Counted from the first letter of the stretch, positions 28,102-41,582 are shown. The stretch is DNA of 64,000 nt from Linepithema humile (GCF_040581485.1 NC_090132.1:5901001-5965000), one strand, 5' to 3'. The notes: generated from the letters alone by a model not told the origin. Translations and numbers: made by a program.

Positions 28102-29205
28102 GTAATCGCTGTGTTTGGAAAGTTTAGAAATAACCGTCGTTATTACGGGAAAGAGTTACTCTCGCGTTTTGCAACACTAATAGAGATGGTTGTTTTTGTA
28201 TTCTATTAGGCTGCGAAATAAGCCAAAAATATCGAGACGAATAATTTGATCGTCGTGCACAGTGCGAACAACAGCAATTCGGTGTTGACAGCATTGCAAC
28301 CTTTGGGTTGCAGTATGGAAAACATGGGAGCCTGGGAAAGAATTACCGATTCGCCACGTAGAACGCGGTAGATTTGCAAGTGGAAGTGCGGCGCAGTGTT
28401 AATTGAATATATCGGATTCCTCGAGAATATCGTGGTTTTGGCGATAGGAAATGGATAGAGAAATAATTGTCGGAAACGCGGCCAGCGTGTTATATCAGTG
28501 CAGCTTCGTTTTGATTGCAATTATACTTGTAGAATTTGATACCGGATCGATCGAACGCGATAATCAATTTTCAGGCGCGTCTCTTTAAAAAAACACCCAC
28601 GTTCGCGAGGCTTCCGATACTCTCGAAAAATGTTTTCTCCATCCCTTATCGCGTTAAGCCTTTTTGCAATAACGGTCTATATTACATCACGCATGCGCAA
28701 ATAACTAAATGACGATCATACATGATGGTATAATATAGAAATTTGATGTTATTTCGCATTATGTAACGTTAATGATTTAAACGAGATCACGTGTTGGCGT
28801 TTCAAATTTTGCAGAAAATTAGAGAAACGCTTTAAAATAATTTACAAAATTAACTTGATATAAAACTTTTAGAGTTGAAAATAATTTATAATGCATGTAA
28901 AAATATAAAAACGCTGTGTGATATTCTTCAAGTTACGTAAAAAATAGAATTGTTTGCAGTGTATTTTTGGATATACGTATATATATTTTTTTAAATTTAT
29001 CGCGTTAATGTCAATCGGTTTTCGTTATGTATGGACGGCCTAGTGATGTGTGATCGACCGATTCGTTCGCATATAACGTGATTAATGACTCTTGCAAGAA
29101 TTATTGGCCGAGAGGATGCCATTTGAAAATGAGGAAAAAATGCGTGGCCAGAAATTACCGTCATCATAGATTCTTCGTGATTCTTTGACAGCGGCGAGGG
29201 GCAGA

Positions 29206-29224
29206 GGGGGGGGGGGGGGGGGGG
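29206..29224. repeat. G19 homopolymer
   Basis: Nineteen consecutive G bases on the plus strand. Length may be affected by sequencing error. Confidence 0.9.
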
Positions 29225-32202
29225 CGGCTTTTGCGACAATGCGAATAAACGTAAAACTTTGAAACATTAAATTTAAAAAAAATTAAGAAGTTGTCACAGT
29301 TTTTATTCATTGTACCGCACACATTTCTGCATATTAATTTGTTGTATTGAAACATGTGTGTAGAAGTTTTTGCGAACAGAGGGCTTTAACTTGTTTAGGT
29401 ATGCGCTTAAAGACGTTTTAATCGCTGTGATTACCGGCAGCTGTTTTAAATGCGTCTCATTATGAATTTAAGTAAGGCCGAGATAAATTACGAGGTTCAT
29501 AACTTTCCAGATTATTCCCTGGTACGATGCGCTAGTCTATCAATTTACGTTTTAATGCTTTTCGTGCATAAGCACCGCGGCGGCAGCATTCTACGCTAAG
29601 AATATCTATGTATAAATGCAATTTAGGTCGAAGATCTTTTTCATTCGCGCGGCAACGGGGAATTGGTAACGGGGAATAAATCGTTGGTCCGCTTTTTATA
29701 TCTGTGTAATAAAATTTGTACCTAAATACAAGCAGGTTAATATCACAGCGCGCGCTTTATTATTCATGATCGTCTGGTTTTACTAGTGGAAACTTGGTGC
29801 GATCAGTTTGTATAACGTGCACGCTGATGCCTATCGATCGGTAACTTTATTCCAACTCAGCTAATGGAACCATGGGACGTAATTCGGCGATGTGACATAA
29901 TGTTAACCAAGCACGCGTATCTTATTGAATCTGCCGTTTCCGGATACGCGGTAATGAACTATAATTACGTAAGCCCAAATATTGCTTTAATTACACATCT
30001 CACTAACACAGCGTTTTCAGGCTTCCTCGTCATACTAACTTTGTCGATCGACAGCGTCATTAGTATTCTTCATAACGCGTTATTCAAGGGATTTTCTCTT
30101 CTCTTTAACGACCTGTCCTATTATTGTAATTTATTAACTAGCAGAACGCGCTTGTCCCTACATGCTTCGGAATATTCGTCCTGATACGCTCATTCGTTTG
30201 TGCCGTATATATTTAGAAGCAGACTTCACAATTTTTAATTGCATCTGCAATTGTTCGTGATACGCTGTTACGGATATTCTGCACACAACTCGTTTTGACG
30301 TTGCATTTTTAATTATTAAACTATTTTGACGACTGCTCGCATTGGCCTGATAAAAATAAAGGCAGATACCAGCTAATAAATTGTATACAATTTATTCGAG
30401 AGAATCAACGTTCATTAATTGATTCTTCCGATTTGCGATACGATATACGTCGCGCATTTGAACAATATTTTTCCAGTGGGAGCCGCAATACTTTTCCTCG
30501 GCTTCGCATACGAACAATAAGTCACTCACGAAACGGGGCTCTGAAAAAGTTCATCGTTAAAACGTTAATAAATAATGCTGCGTGCGATGCATAATATCGA
30601 CGACATGCGGCGGCTCAAATCCGATTTGCGTTTGTCATTGGCTATCCGAAATAACAATCTCGAGCACGTATATACCCCCCTCCCCCCCCCGTCTCTCAAT
30701 ACATATACGACAATCCGTGTAAGTGGCAAATTACTAAACCCAATAGTCGCGCCTGATATGCGTTCAATAATTAAGTCGGCCGGCATTACGTAACGTAGCT
30801 ATGCTATAATAATCGTGTCTACGATTGAGGGCCGCTCGTGTGTAATTCGATATGATTATTCATCGCGGCAGGTGAATGCGACGGTAACTCCGGCGGTGAT
30901 TAAAATAATTGGGAGCCGTGACCGCACGGCATCGAATCTCCGTTACAACCAAGTAATAATAAACGCTTCCATTTCAGAGTTTTCAAGGAAAATGCTTCCG
31001 TCCTCGATGTTTCGTAAAACATCCCGATCCAAAGATTATTATTCGTGACGAAGAGTCGTAAACTAATCCGTTCATTGCCAGTATTATGTTAATAGCGATG
31101 TTCGCCCGAGGTCTTTTATCGAAAGTCTGGACAATTGCGGTCGCTTTTATGACGCAAAATTTCTAGAATTTTGTACTTGGAAACAGTAGCCGTGAATCGC
31201 ATTCAAGAAATTAAATGAAATAATCCTTAAATTATGTAAACTCCACATATCGATCAACGGCGCTACGGCATCTAAATTAATAAAATTTCAAATGTAATTT
31301 ATATTAGTTAAAAAGAATAAAAGTAACACCCTAAGTGAGCGGCTATTAAACATGTATTATATATATACTTATCTAATCGTAAATAAATATGATAGATTTA
31401 AAATTCCACAGTATTATAGGCTATATTTCACACGATTAACAATAACTAACTTGGCAATAATTTTGCGTTACTATACGACTGGTAATATTTTTTCCATGTT
31501 CCGATGCATAACCGAAAATAAGTAATCTAAAAAAATGTCTCTTGACTCGATCGAAACCCATAACCCTTCCCTATACATACATAAATTCCGCAGCCTTCTG
31601 TAATTTAACGAATACTAAAAGCTTGACCATATTTTTTCGACGCTCCGAAACTGCTCGCCCGCAGAGCGCATCAATTATTGATGGAAATTCGGCAGTTGCC
31701 AAGTTTGGAAATAAATTCGTAAACTGTAAACTTCGTCGCACGCGATGCACGAGCTATCTGTGATTTATCTGCGAGCGCCTCGAGACTTCCCCCGATGTAA
31801 TCTCAATTTGTACTCCGGTCGGCGTTTATCGCGCGCTCGCTATTTTCCATCAAAAATCACGCGGAAAAGGGTTACGGCAGCGGCGCAAGGGGGTGATCCC
31901 GAAAGAGTCGGAGGAGGCGCATTTCTATCCATGTAATTCGATAAACGAGAGCGTCGATAGTCAAGCTGGAGCGATCGGAAGGTAGGCAATTGGCATCGAT
32001 ACTTTCGATAGGCCGACGCGTGTACAGCAACCCTGATCGGGTTCGTTTCCCCAAGTGCTTCCACCGTTCGGCATAGGACAGGAGAAGGAGAGAAAACGAG
32101 GGTGTGAGAAACAGTACGTACAGGGGGATGGAAACGACGAGGCAGTCGTGGAGAACACTCGCGGGAGACGATGCGAAGGGAGGGGGAGGGGGTTAGCTAC
32201 GG

Positions 32203-32299
32203 TAATTAGTGAGAACGTATCGTAATTAGAGAAAATGCCACGTTTAATTGCTAATTGAGTTTCTGGCTGATGCGAGATCTAATTTTAATCACCTAATTA
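32203..32299. promoter_or_regulatory. Dense homeodomain-type TAAT cluster
   Basis: Within 97 bp there are three full TAATTA cores (32203, 32223, 32294) and four more TAAT or TAATTG cores (near 32245, 32252, 32280, 32286). The spacing is irregular, so this is not a simple repeat. Such clusters are typical of enhancers bound by Antp/Paired-class homeodomains. Binding is inferred. Confidence 0.35.
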
Positions 32300-34670
32300 C
32301 GTGACTACAGGCTGCGGGCTACGGGCAGCCACCACCCTCGACCTCCTGCGAATGTGCCTGGCTACCGTGGCGTTCTGCGGCCGTATAAGTACTCGTCTAG
32401 TCGAATTGTAACGGGTGATACGCCGCGGGTGCTGGTTAAAGACCGGAACATTTCATGGAATCCGGCCGGAAACCGGCCACTCGTGACGCGTGTCATAATA
32501 CGGTGAAAACTCTTTAGGGCTCTGGAAATTCCGCGTCGACTGCAGTCTTTTAATTCTTTCTTTCCTCTGTGTTCGTTGGATTTAATCGCACACCAACGCG
32601 TTAAAATACGAAATAACAGTATTATCAAAGGATTATGAGATGGAGAATAATGTGTAACCATGAATATTAATTTTATTTATACTCGTTGTCCGACAAATGT
32701 CCAGTGTAATAGGCTGGACAAATTTAAGTTTCCGAAAGTATATTCTTAAGAATAGAAATGCTACTTGAATTAACATAGGCTCCGTGGGAATACGACAAGT
32801 TGCTCCGTTTGTATATCGAGACACACGGTATACGGGCTCGTAACTTCCAGTCAGCTTCCTTCGTACGTGTACGTACATTTGAAGCGAATACGGGGAAATG
32901 TGGTTAGAAATTACATGCCGGGCGCTTATATACAGCGTACGGAGCGTAGAACAGGGGCTCTTATTAACGCGCGTATTAGCTATGCCGACTCACCCTTCTA
33001 ATCTATACCAGACCTCGCGCCGCGCGATTATTGGTTTCACGCGAGGACGGGTAGCTACATTATGCCTACGGGTTGATGCTAATTTCGGATACTACCGTGT
33101 TTCTAATCGGCGGATTCGCCGGTCTCTTTATTAACAGATTCTCAAGCTAATGTTGAAGCGTACAGAACTTTATATCTTTATTAATCATATAATAATTTCT
33201 TAGACTTTATCTTGTCAAGTTTAATATTCTCCGTTTCGACGTTTATGGAAGTATTGTATTGGTTCGCTTAAGGCTGTCATTTCACATCTTGAAATGTGGT
33301 CACAATTAATATATATTATGACAATATATAATATTAGTTATTAAATAAATTATTAAAATATTGACTATCAGATATGAAAAAAAGTGTGTAACGTGTACAT
33401 GGTTAACCAAGTGACCAGTAATAAGCAGCGTCTAACGAAGATAATTCACTTGCCATGATTCTATCGTCGTTCATGGAAAATATACCGAAATTTTAGTTTA
33501 CCTTAAAAGCCTACACTTTCCCTCAAACGTCCCGAGTAATGACATTGAAAAATTACATTAGAGACGATGAAAGGGAGTGCGGGACAGAGTACGTTCGACC
33601 ACTGTCGCGGCTCTTGCTTTTCCTTCCATTTAAAATAAAAATGATGCTATCGGATCGAACTTTTAATTCCAAACTCATCAGTTCCAATTACTTTGCATTA
33701 TTATGTAAACTTATTTGTGATTGCCAAGGAGCAGAATTACTCTTTATATCTCAGTATATTTTTCTACGATACAACTTTTTATTTATTATATTCTGTTTCT
33801 TCATACCCATATATAATCCATCGATACTTATCGATACTATACAATCTCTGTAATTTGTAAGAAAACGGAACATTTGTTGTATAAAGATTTTATATTAGAC
33901 AATTGAATTTTTTTATTAAAGAATCGTTTTAATCACAACAGCAAATCATCGTAAGCTAATTACTGAAGAGTTCCTCAAAAGTGACGTAGTGATAAGAAAA
34001 AATATAAAATTTTTAATACGCGCTTTATATTTTATAATAAAAAAACAATGTATAGCATATTTTGTGCAAATTGTAAGAAAAAAATCTGAATCATCTTATC
34101 CGATAAACATATCGATAAAACTTAATTTGATGGTTTAATACTAATTTTTCAAAAATTCAGTTTTTACAGAAACGAATTGCACAAAAGTGCCGGTGGGGAG
34201 TAGCCTTAAACAATTACTAATTTCGAGTTAACTCCCGCCACTCGTCCGTTCCGACCATGCCTGCTTTTTAATGCCGGTCAAGCCGCCGTGAGTCGTCGGT
34301 TCACAAAGCACAGACGAGCCTGCTCGTCGACAATGAGAGCCCGTAATTAAAAATGTCAAAGTAACCAGGCGGGACCACCTAAGAACTGCGGAGTCGTCAT
34401 CCTCGAGCACCTTATTCGTGCACGTAGTCGGTCCTAACTTCCAGACAAAATGCTCTCGAGATCGATAAGTCGTGCCCTGGTTAAATTCCCCTAGCGCAAT
34501 TATATCAATTGCTGCATATGACATTTAAAAGTCAAGTGAGATTTAAGCAGTAGCCAACATTGCGTGAAATCTTGTTTCTTTACGGCGATCAGTCACGCCA
34601 TAACTCATCTGCAAGTTCTAAAATATCATATCCATATTCGAGTAATTTATTCGAATTCTAATGTTTTTTC

Positions 34671-34913
34671 TTGCTTGATCCAAATCTTAAAAAAAAAACA
34701 CACCTCTTATTAAAGCAATTAGCTAAGAAAGTGTTGATGCGTGACATCAAAAGTTCGCCGACTGACGTAGTCACCGAGGCTTGGGAAGACCTCAAGGAAG
34801 ACAGCGATGAGATATCGAACGGGATACCTGCGATGATATCGTTCGTAAAAAACGGCAGCTCGCGCTCCCTTCGTTCCCTACATTCCGTCTTTCCCCAACG
34901 CGCGCGCTCTTAA
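34671..34913 (+). CDS. Weak small-ORF candidate (80 aa), function unknown
   Basis: The frame is open for 80 codons. The part from 34739 on (MRDIKSSPTDVVTEAWEDLK, then EDSDEISNGIPAM) is acidic and has G-rich first codon positions, unlike the AAA-rich start. No acceptor with a convincing pyrimidine tract was found before the coding-like part. A GTAAAA follows the codons for ISF. The EAWEDL stretch vaguely recalls transposase-derived sequences, but nothing specific supports that. Chance is the leading alternative. Confidence 0.1.
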   Translation: MLDPNLKKKTHLLLKQLAKKVLMRDIKSSPTDVVTEAWEDLKEDSDEISNGIPAMISFVKNGSSRSLRSLHSVFPQRARS

Positions 34914-35218
34914 AGTGGATATAAAAACAAAAAAGTGGGGCGCCTTATTGTGCGCCGGTGAGACTGTGCGACTCAAAGGCTTAGAGCTTTGTACGTAGCT
35001 ATGCCTATGTGCGGGCACAACGGCGCGAAGGGTGCGCGCACGGGAGTGGTGATAACTACACGTATACGGCCGCGTGTAGGTGCACCCTCGTCAAAGAGGC
35101 AGGGAGGCAGAGGGGAGAAAAATACACCTAGCTACCTCGTTCATTTTTATCCCCTAAAGCAATTTCAGCATTGTTTTAAAATAGTACTTAGCAGGGTCAT
35201 TGTATTATGCATGCGCCC

Positions 35219-35272
35219 TCGGTCTAGTGGACTGCGCTGGTGTGCGAGAACACTTGATTCCTCGCACACGTG
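35219..35272 (+). other. tRNA-like A-box followed by a 9-bp stem-loop
   Basis: GGTCTAGTGG matches the A-box region of tRNA-Glu-type genes. It is followed by a stem of GTGTGCGAG with CTCGCACAC around a 12-nt loop, and GATTCC resembles the end of a B-box. Spacing between the boxes is about 11 nt shorter than in a tRNA and no acceptor stem forms. It may be a decayed tRNA-derived SINE head or a chance hairpin. Confidence 0.2.
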
Positions 35273-35385
35273 AGCCTCGCCCCATTGTTAACTGAGGAGA
35301 AGCGGCCGGCGGTGGGGCACGGCGGAGTCAGAAGAGGGTAACAGAAGGGATTTTCTTGGCCCAAGATTTTTTTTACGGTGCTTAC

Positions 35386-35511
35386 CTTGCTCATATGTGA
35401 AACGCATCGCTTCGATGGATTTAGCGCGGCCTCCGGGCAAGTCCAGGGCGACCCGACCCGGTGTACTAGAGTTGGGAAATTTCACCTTTTCCAGTCGTGG
35501 GATTTGTCCAT
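35386..35511 (-). CDS. Probable internal coding exon (126 bp, phase 1-1), protein not recognised
   Basis: On the minus strand a typical insect acceptor, TTATAATTTCAG with AG at 35512-35513, leads into 126 bp that end at a near-consensus donor, CAAG|GTAAGC (GT at 35384-35385). Only one frame is open through the exon; the other two hit stops. The reading enters and leaves in phase 1 and gives 41 full codons. It begins GQIPRLEKVKFPNSSTPGR, contains VALDLPGGRAK and ends SIEAMRFTYEQ. The exon is clearly richer in G+C than its AT-rich flanks, as expected for an exon inside an intron. The symmetric phase means it could be skipped or cassette-spliced without a frameshift. I do not recognise the protein and found no certain neighbouring exon. 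The peptide continues openly past the donor (GKHRKK), so readthrough would also be open for a while. Confidence 0.42.
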
Positions 35512-38500
35512 CTGAAATTATAATAATTTTGATAAGATTGTCGAGTTATCAATTTTTCTCGTATAAATTTTTGCACTCCCGATCGCAATTTTTCGACTTG
35601 CCCGCCGGCAACTGCTGCAACTGCGCTCAGCTAAGTACAAAGTCGAGTACGATTACTATTGTCTGCGACCTGGTAGTCAAGCGTCTGCCTACTCGGCAAA
35701 GCGATATTGTATTCGAAAGAGAGCGCCGCTCGGCAAGACTCACGCCCGCGGTAAGGCTCCGAGGACCCTCATGAGAGATAAAGGCTTGCATATACTTACT
35801 AAGTACTTATACACTGCAGTTTCAACAAGCCGCTGAAATTTTGTCCATCACTTAATAAGATCACTAACGATGCACATTTTAAAATTTTATTGCAATATTT
35901 TTTTAAATTATTTCTCAATTCTCTGCTAAACAAGCCACAATTCTTGTCACGAAACTTCTATCTATCTTTTATTCAAATGTTGATTAAATACAACAAGTTA
36001 AATTCTAATCGTTAATCAGTTACTTCTGTTATCTCAATTGCCTTAAAGTGCATTGTTATCGTAATATGTCGCACTTGATACGTGTATTTAATTGCCGAAA
36101 CTATGTTGCCGAAGAATCGCGCATCAGAATTTAGCGGTATTACGAAGACAACGACAATTTCAAAACTACGACATTAAGTACATGGCTGTGAGCGCGTGGC
36201 CAAAGGCGCTGGAACAGTCCTCTCATGTTCATTGTTCGCCGTCTACATTGCCTGCTACCCGAATTCCTTGTCCCCTCCATCGCGCCCGCTACCTCCAGCA
36301 GATCTCTCACCAACCAGCCATGCTTCTCGCTCCGATCTCATCGCCTGCCAGCATAGTGACTTCGCGAGGGGCTCATTTTCATTAAGAATTAAAGTTGAAG
36401 TCCGAGGGAAAAAAGTTTCTATTCGCCTTTTCCATGCAAATGAGATCGCGCTATCTCGCGCGCACTTGAAACTATCTCGATTTCAGCTAATGCGGAACCA
36501 CCGCGAGGATCCACCGTCGAGACCCCGAGATAAAAAAGTTTCTCGAGATTTTCCGACTTCTGGGCTTGAATCATCAGCGAATCACCGCGTCGAGATGTGC
36601 GCCCACTTTTTTCTTGATTAACCGAGTAAAATAAATTAACCCGCTTGCGGAGCAAAATTTTGTCGCGCAGATAATTATTTAGTTGAAGGTGCAACGGACG
36701 GCATTCTTGCGGCGATAAAGTTGACATTATGTTCCTTGAATGTTCTAAGATTTCTCCCGTTGGCAAATTGTCACGCAATCGACGTGCTTGGTTGTGAATA
36801 TTTCAGGTACGCGACGAAAGTTAATTAACTCGCTTAGCGAACAAAACGTGGATATCGACACTCGCTGGTAACATTCGCGGAACAATCAGAATGGGATTTA
36901 AGCTCGTGTGGCGCTCGCGTAGCTGCGCCGTGTATTTCTCACTTCAGCGTCGTCTGTAACGCCGATAATTAAGCGACTGCTCTAATGAATCCCTATTCGC
37001 ATGACTAATTTGCGCGATAAACTGACTAAATAATAATCCGCGATATTTCTCCCCGGGGAAAGCCTGGCGCGGTCGGTCGGCTGCACCACATTGTGAAATA
37101 TATCGGCAAAGCATATTGTCGAAGTGCTCTCATATCAGGCGATCTAATTTGACAGATCAACATATCCAGTAATGCAACTCCAAAAGCGTTCCTCATTATA
37201 AATGTTTCTGCGGTAATCCATACCTGACAGACCTTGCAAAACAGGCTAATTGCCGCTATTTTCCTGAAAATTACAGACATTTTACATCTAGCGCATTCTG
37301 TCTTTCTGTATACATGAAAAATACGTCCGCCATACGAACTTGAAAAGTTTCAAACTAAATTAAAAACTCAATTTGTACAATTGCATCGACCTTTGAAATT
37401 ATATATTGACAAACTATTTCGTCCGACAATCGAATCTAAAACCATAAGAACGCAAACGCTTGGCATTGGATTTGATTCCAAAGGCCACGTCAGTGGTTAA
37501 TTAACTCTCAACCGCGGCAACGTGGCGCGGGACAAAGCGACGCAAATTGATGCGGCGCTATACTTTAGCGTTGATATTTTTCTACATGTGATTCCCGCGA
37601 CCCGACAAAACGACCTCATTCATCCGGTCCATTAGCCTTGAGTGCGAGCATATTTTTCGGCAAATTCCGAAAACGTCCCGGTGCGCCCGCTTCCATCGCC
37701 GCTGAAATGAGAGACCGTGAGCATCGACGTAGCGCATTTTGTTAATTGAAATCGTTTCATCGATCACAAGCAACAAATAGGCCCTTTACGCAATGAGAGG
37801 TTTTGGAGAGGGAAGCGGAGGGAGGGAGCGGAGTTGTCAGCTGACGGAAAAGAGGAGGCGGGCAGGGGTACCGGCGGTCGTGGTACGCGATACACTGAGG
37901 GGGACTTTAAGCTCGTGACAAATGCTCCGGCGTCACGAATCGTTTTCCTAGGCGTCGTATAAATTAATAATTATCCGGCGTCGCCATATTACTGGAATTA
38001 ATGCCGCCGATATTATGCCGGTTGTTTTACCGATAATTCACCGCGCACGTTGATATAGTTTGATCAGAAAAATCGTAGGACCTGAACGCGGCGCAAGTAT
38101 TGTCCTGCCTCGCGAGCGTTCGCGATCGCCGAGCGATTAGACGCGATGAATTTTTGGATGATTTCGCAAGTTTCTTGATTAAATCGGATCGACCAATTTT
38201 TGACGGACGATTCGACGCGCGACTCGCCCGCCGAGCCCACTGGTTATTTAATATTCGCTCGACGCGAGGTGTCAATAAAATAACGATCTCCCATCAGGGT
38301 GTCACGAGAGACGAGATAAATATGGGTATTTGAGCGCGGCAGATAATGCAAACAAACCCACGGTGAGTTATGTTTCCCGCTGTATATACGGTTTGTCCGC
38401 AATTGCGATACGCTCCCAGTTAAATTTGCTTTGAATTACCGCCGATAGTGCGACACGGCCTGGGTTATTATTAGTCCGTGATTCGCGTACGGTCCATTAA

Positions 38501-40616
38501 CGTGACCTTGCGGCATCCGACATTTTCGATCCCGAAGCGAAGCTTCTTCCTGTAGATCTCAATCGGTTTCGACACTTCTACGATGCTGCCGCCTTCTCGG
38601 CATGTGCCGCTCGCTTCTCTCTTTCTCTCAGCCTCGATGGAGAACTTCGATGAAAAATAAATATCGCAACTGCTCTGTTTTTTAAACTTACAAGTTTTAA
38701 ATAGACATTAGTTCGGAAAGTATATCTTGAAATTTTGCACTTATTTTAATGACAAGAAGATTATTAGTATTGAAAAAAAATTCTTTTACTATAGTTTAAT
38801 CAGCGTCAGTATGCACCGTTAATGTGCAACGTGCGTTAATCTGAATTTTTATCATTATTGTTTCAGATATGTACACGTCCTAAGCGGAAACAGCCGACGT
38901 GAGGATTGAACGTGGCGCTATATCACGATGCGAGCTCGACGGCGTAGGTAAGTAGGCGATACCTACCAAGACGTCATGATAGCATCGAGCTCGATGTCTT
39001 GACAGTGGGGAGTAGGATGATCTTACGATCCACGATGTCAAGTGATTACAGCTATTTTGTGCCACTTGTACTTATTAGGGGTGATATGCCGGTCCGGGCG
39101 GCCATTATGAGTGCCATCTGAATCTCGGCCTCTTGAATGCCTCCATTTACCATTAAGCACATTACTATTATCCTATCACGCGCTCACTCGGCCAAAGGGA
39201 CTTCTTTGGTTTGGCCATGATGCACGAAGCCATTTGTGCAAAGTGGCCGTTCATTACTAAATTATGCCGGTTTTATAGCATTACATTAAACCCAGCCTCG
39301 CCGTGCCGTAGGTACCGACCTTCGAAAAAAACTCGCGTCAAGCGGAGGTTTACTCGTGCGAGTTTTCGCTGTTCTGATTTTTTTTTCTCTTCTTTTCTTC
39401 TCCCCTTCTGTGCCTCTCCCCCTCACTTTCTGTAAGCGCATCAAGCGCATTGTGGACTCTCAAGCGTTTGTTTCGAGCGCGCGGCCACTTAGCTCCCTCC
39501 TCTAATAACCGCAACACTGTTACCGACAGTCGTGTCTGTAATGCGCATATAATTAATGATAATAATGCGGCCGCGAGCGGCGGACTACATCGCTCCGCCT
39601 GGTTTTTGTCCGTTGCACGATACGCTCCGTAATGAACCACCAAAGATGTCAGAACCAGTTCTGTATCTGCTTTCGGTCGCAACAACGGTAGACGTATGCG
39701 TGTCTGTTGGATTACCAATGCAAGCGTTAATCCGCGATTTAACCGTGTTACGAACATCACAGTCGTTGTATTGTCATTAAAAGATATTTATAACCGTTTG
39801 ATAAAAGCGGTAAAAGGAAAATGCCCTGCGAATTTTAACAGGAGAATCAACATGAAAAATGATATTAATGACCACCAAAATTCGCACTGATAAAACTGTG
39901 TAATATAAAGAGATTTAAAGTATATTATAATTCGATTAAAAGCAGTAGTTTGAAATAGTATATTAATAATTATAAATTGTATTAATATAATTGTATTATA
40001 TAATATAATATGTGATCACACACACACATATTATTACATATTACATATCATACACATATGAATACAATTTGCTTATTCCGCTGTTATCCTTTTTCCGAAA
40101 TAATTGATTTTATAAATTGCGAACCGTTATTTTTCAAAATAATATTATACAACTTACATTCTAATTACACCTTTCTCTCCGATTGTAATCTAGTACGGTA
40201 ACCATTGCCTGTGCGAACAATGCGATACACTCGGGACACGCGTATTCGTAACAGCGTGTACTCAATATTTCCATTCGCTTCGAACGTTTCACTTACGAGA
40301 CTAGACGATCGCGCTTGCGGTGCACTGGGACCGTCGAATTTTTCGTGCTGCCGGTAGCGCGTGTACGCCGCGTAGGATGCTTTGGCTACAAAACACGTGT
40401 CGGTAATTCAGCACAAACAGTCGCTATATAACTTTTATTTGCAAGATCGACGAGTAGCCTGATTGCAATCAGGCAAACGTGACCGAAAAATCCCAACGTG
40501 CGTTTTATATGGAGACCCAGTTTCGCCAACGGCGACGCACTTTATTTCCTCCCTTTCTCTACGGCTTTATATCGCGTAATACATACTTTATGCCGCGGTA
40601 TTAAGGGGTGCCGCTG

Positions 40617-40685
40617 CCTCTCTCTCTCCCTCTTCCCTTTCCTCGCGCTCTCACTCTCTCTCTCTCTCTTTCTCTCTTCCTCTCC
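40617..40685. repeat. CT-rich microsatellite
   Basis: Imperfect CT repeat on the plus strand, about 69 bp, with two pure runs. Confidence 0.9.
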
Positions 40686-41372
40686 GGACACATACTACCG
40701 GTGCGTATTTGAATACGGGCTGTCCGCCGAAGATAACCAACGGCCTAGCTGACCATCCCCTCGCACCCTGACGACCACAGCGTCCGCCGGGGGTGCGCAG
40801 CGATGATCCAGCGGCTTTTAATAATATTTCCGAATTTTTTTCCTGACTCGCTGCCGCGACTCATAGACGATTCTCTGTGACATTTTTTTTGCGCGGTACG
40901 CTAATCCCAAAGTATTGCGCTCTTTTTGAAAGCGATTTGTGAAATATAAATAGACGGTAGCGCATCGAAATGACTTTTGCTTGTGTCACACGGTTTAGCT
41001 CGCGGGGATACCTGAATTTTTTCACTCGTTTCGAATGCTATCTTTACACGGCCTTTTCCATTTGCTCGACAGTCTCGAAAGACTAAGTGTAATATGGCTG
41101 CAATCTGTCAGTGGTGTGGTTTAAATTAATTCACAGCATCACACACGCATGTAACTGTAGTGCTTATTTTGTTTTAAATAAGCACTCTATTAAATTTACT
41201 CAATAATATATTTCCCCAAATTTTGTCATACATTTAGTTATATTTTTGCTACAAAAAGATTAAGTCTTAAAATACATAGATGAAGCTTTGTATCTTGGTT
41301 GATGCATAAATCGTAAGTCGATTTAACATTGTTGCATTGCATTTGAGACTATGAAAATAATTCAATATCTCT

Positions 41373-41408
41373 CTTTCCTTCTCTCTCTCTCTCTCTCTCT
41401 TTTTCTCC
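41373..41408. repeat. CT-rich microsatellite
   Basis: A pure CT run of 20 bp (41381-41400) flanked by imperfect pyrimidines. Confidence 0.9.
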
Positions 41409-41582
41409 CTCTGCCAATATTTTTATCCTACACGCGGATTTAATAAACCGATAAAATAGATTTTATTATTTACAATCACCATTTTGGCGGGTTTCCGTTT
41501 GCTAGGATTTAATCTGCACTAGGGAAATCCACGTACTCAGGATATTTCGTTAATAGCAATCGCAATGAGCGACCGTACTTAC

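Larger units (their letters stand above)
24633..35385. other. Noncoding; no gene supported apart from small listed sites
   Basis: Contains the GA microsatellite, the G19 run, a C-run at 30675-30690 and the homeodomain cluster at 32203-32299. ORFs of 60-145 codons here lack domains and splice support. Confidence 0.5.
35512..41582. other. Noncoding; possible intron or intergenic DNA
   Basis: ATGCAAAT occurs at about 36435. An 81-bp segment at 38867-38947 is framed by a good acceptor and a consensus donor, but all three frames carry stops. 39970-40065 is AT-rich with a short CA run. Confidence 0.5.

Noticed and set aside
29864..30184. 106-codon plus-strand ORF with hydrophobic stretches
   Set aside because: Hydrophobicity follows T-rich codons, and no family or splice context is seen.
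34228..34524. 98-codon minus-strand ORF
   Set aside because: Base composition is flat across codon positions, so it does not look coding.
35802..35834. 33-bp minus-strand microexon candidate near the 35.4-kb exon
   Set aside because: The phase needed to join the 35386-35511 exon contains a stop.
40292..40384. Minus-strand segment between a TTTTGTAG acceptor and a CTC|GTAAGT donor
   Set aside because: Two frames are open, the acceptor is weak and the exon border is off consensus, so it is indistinguishable from chance.
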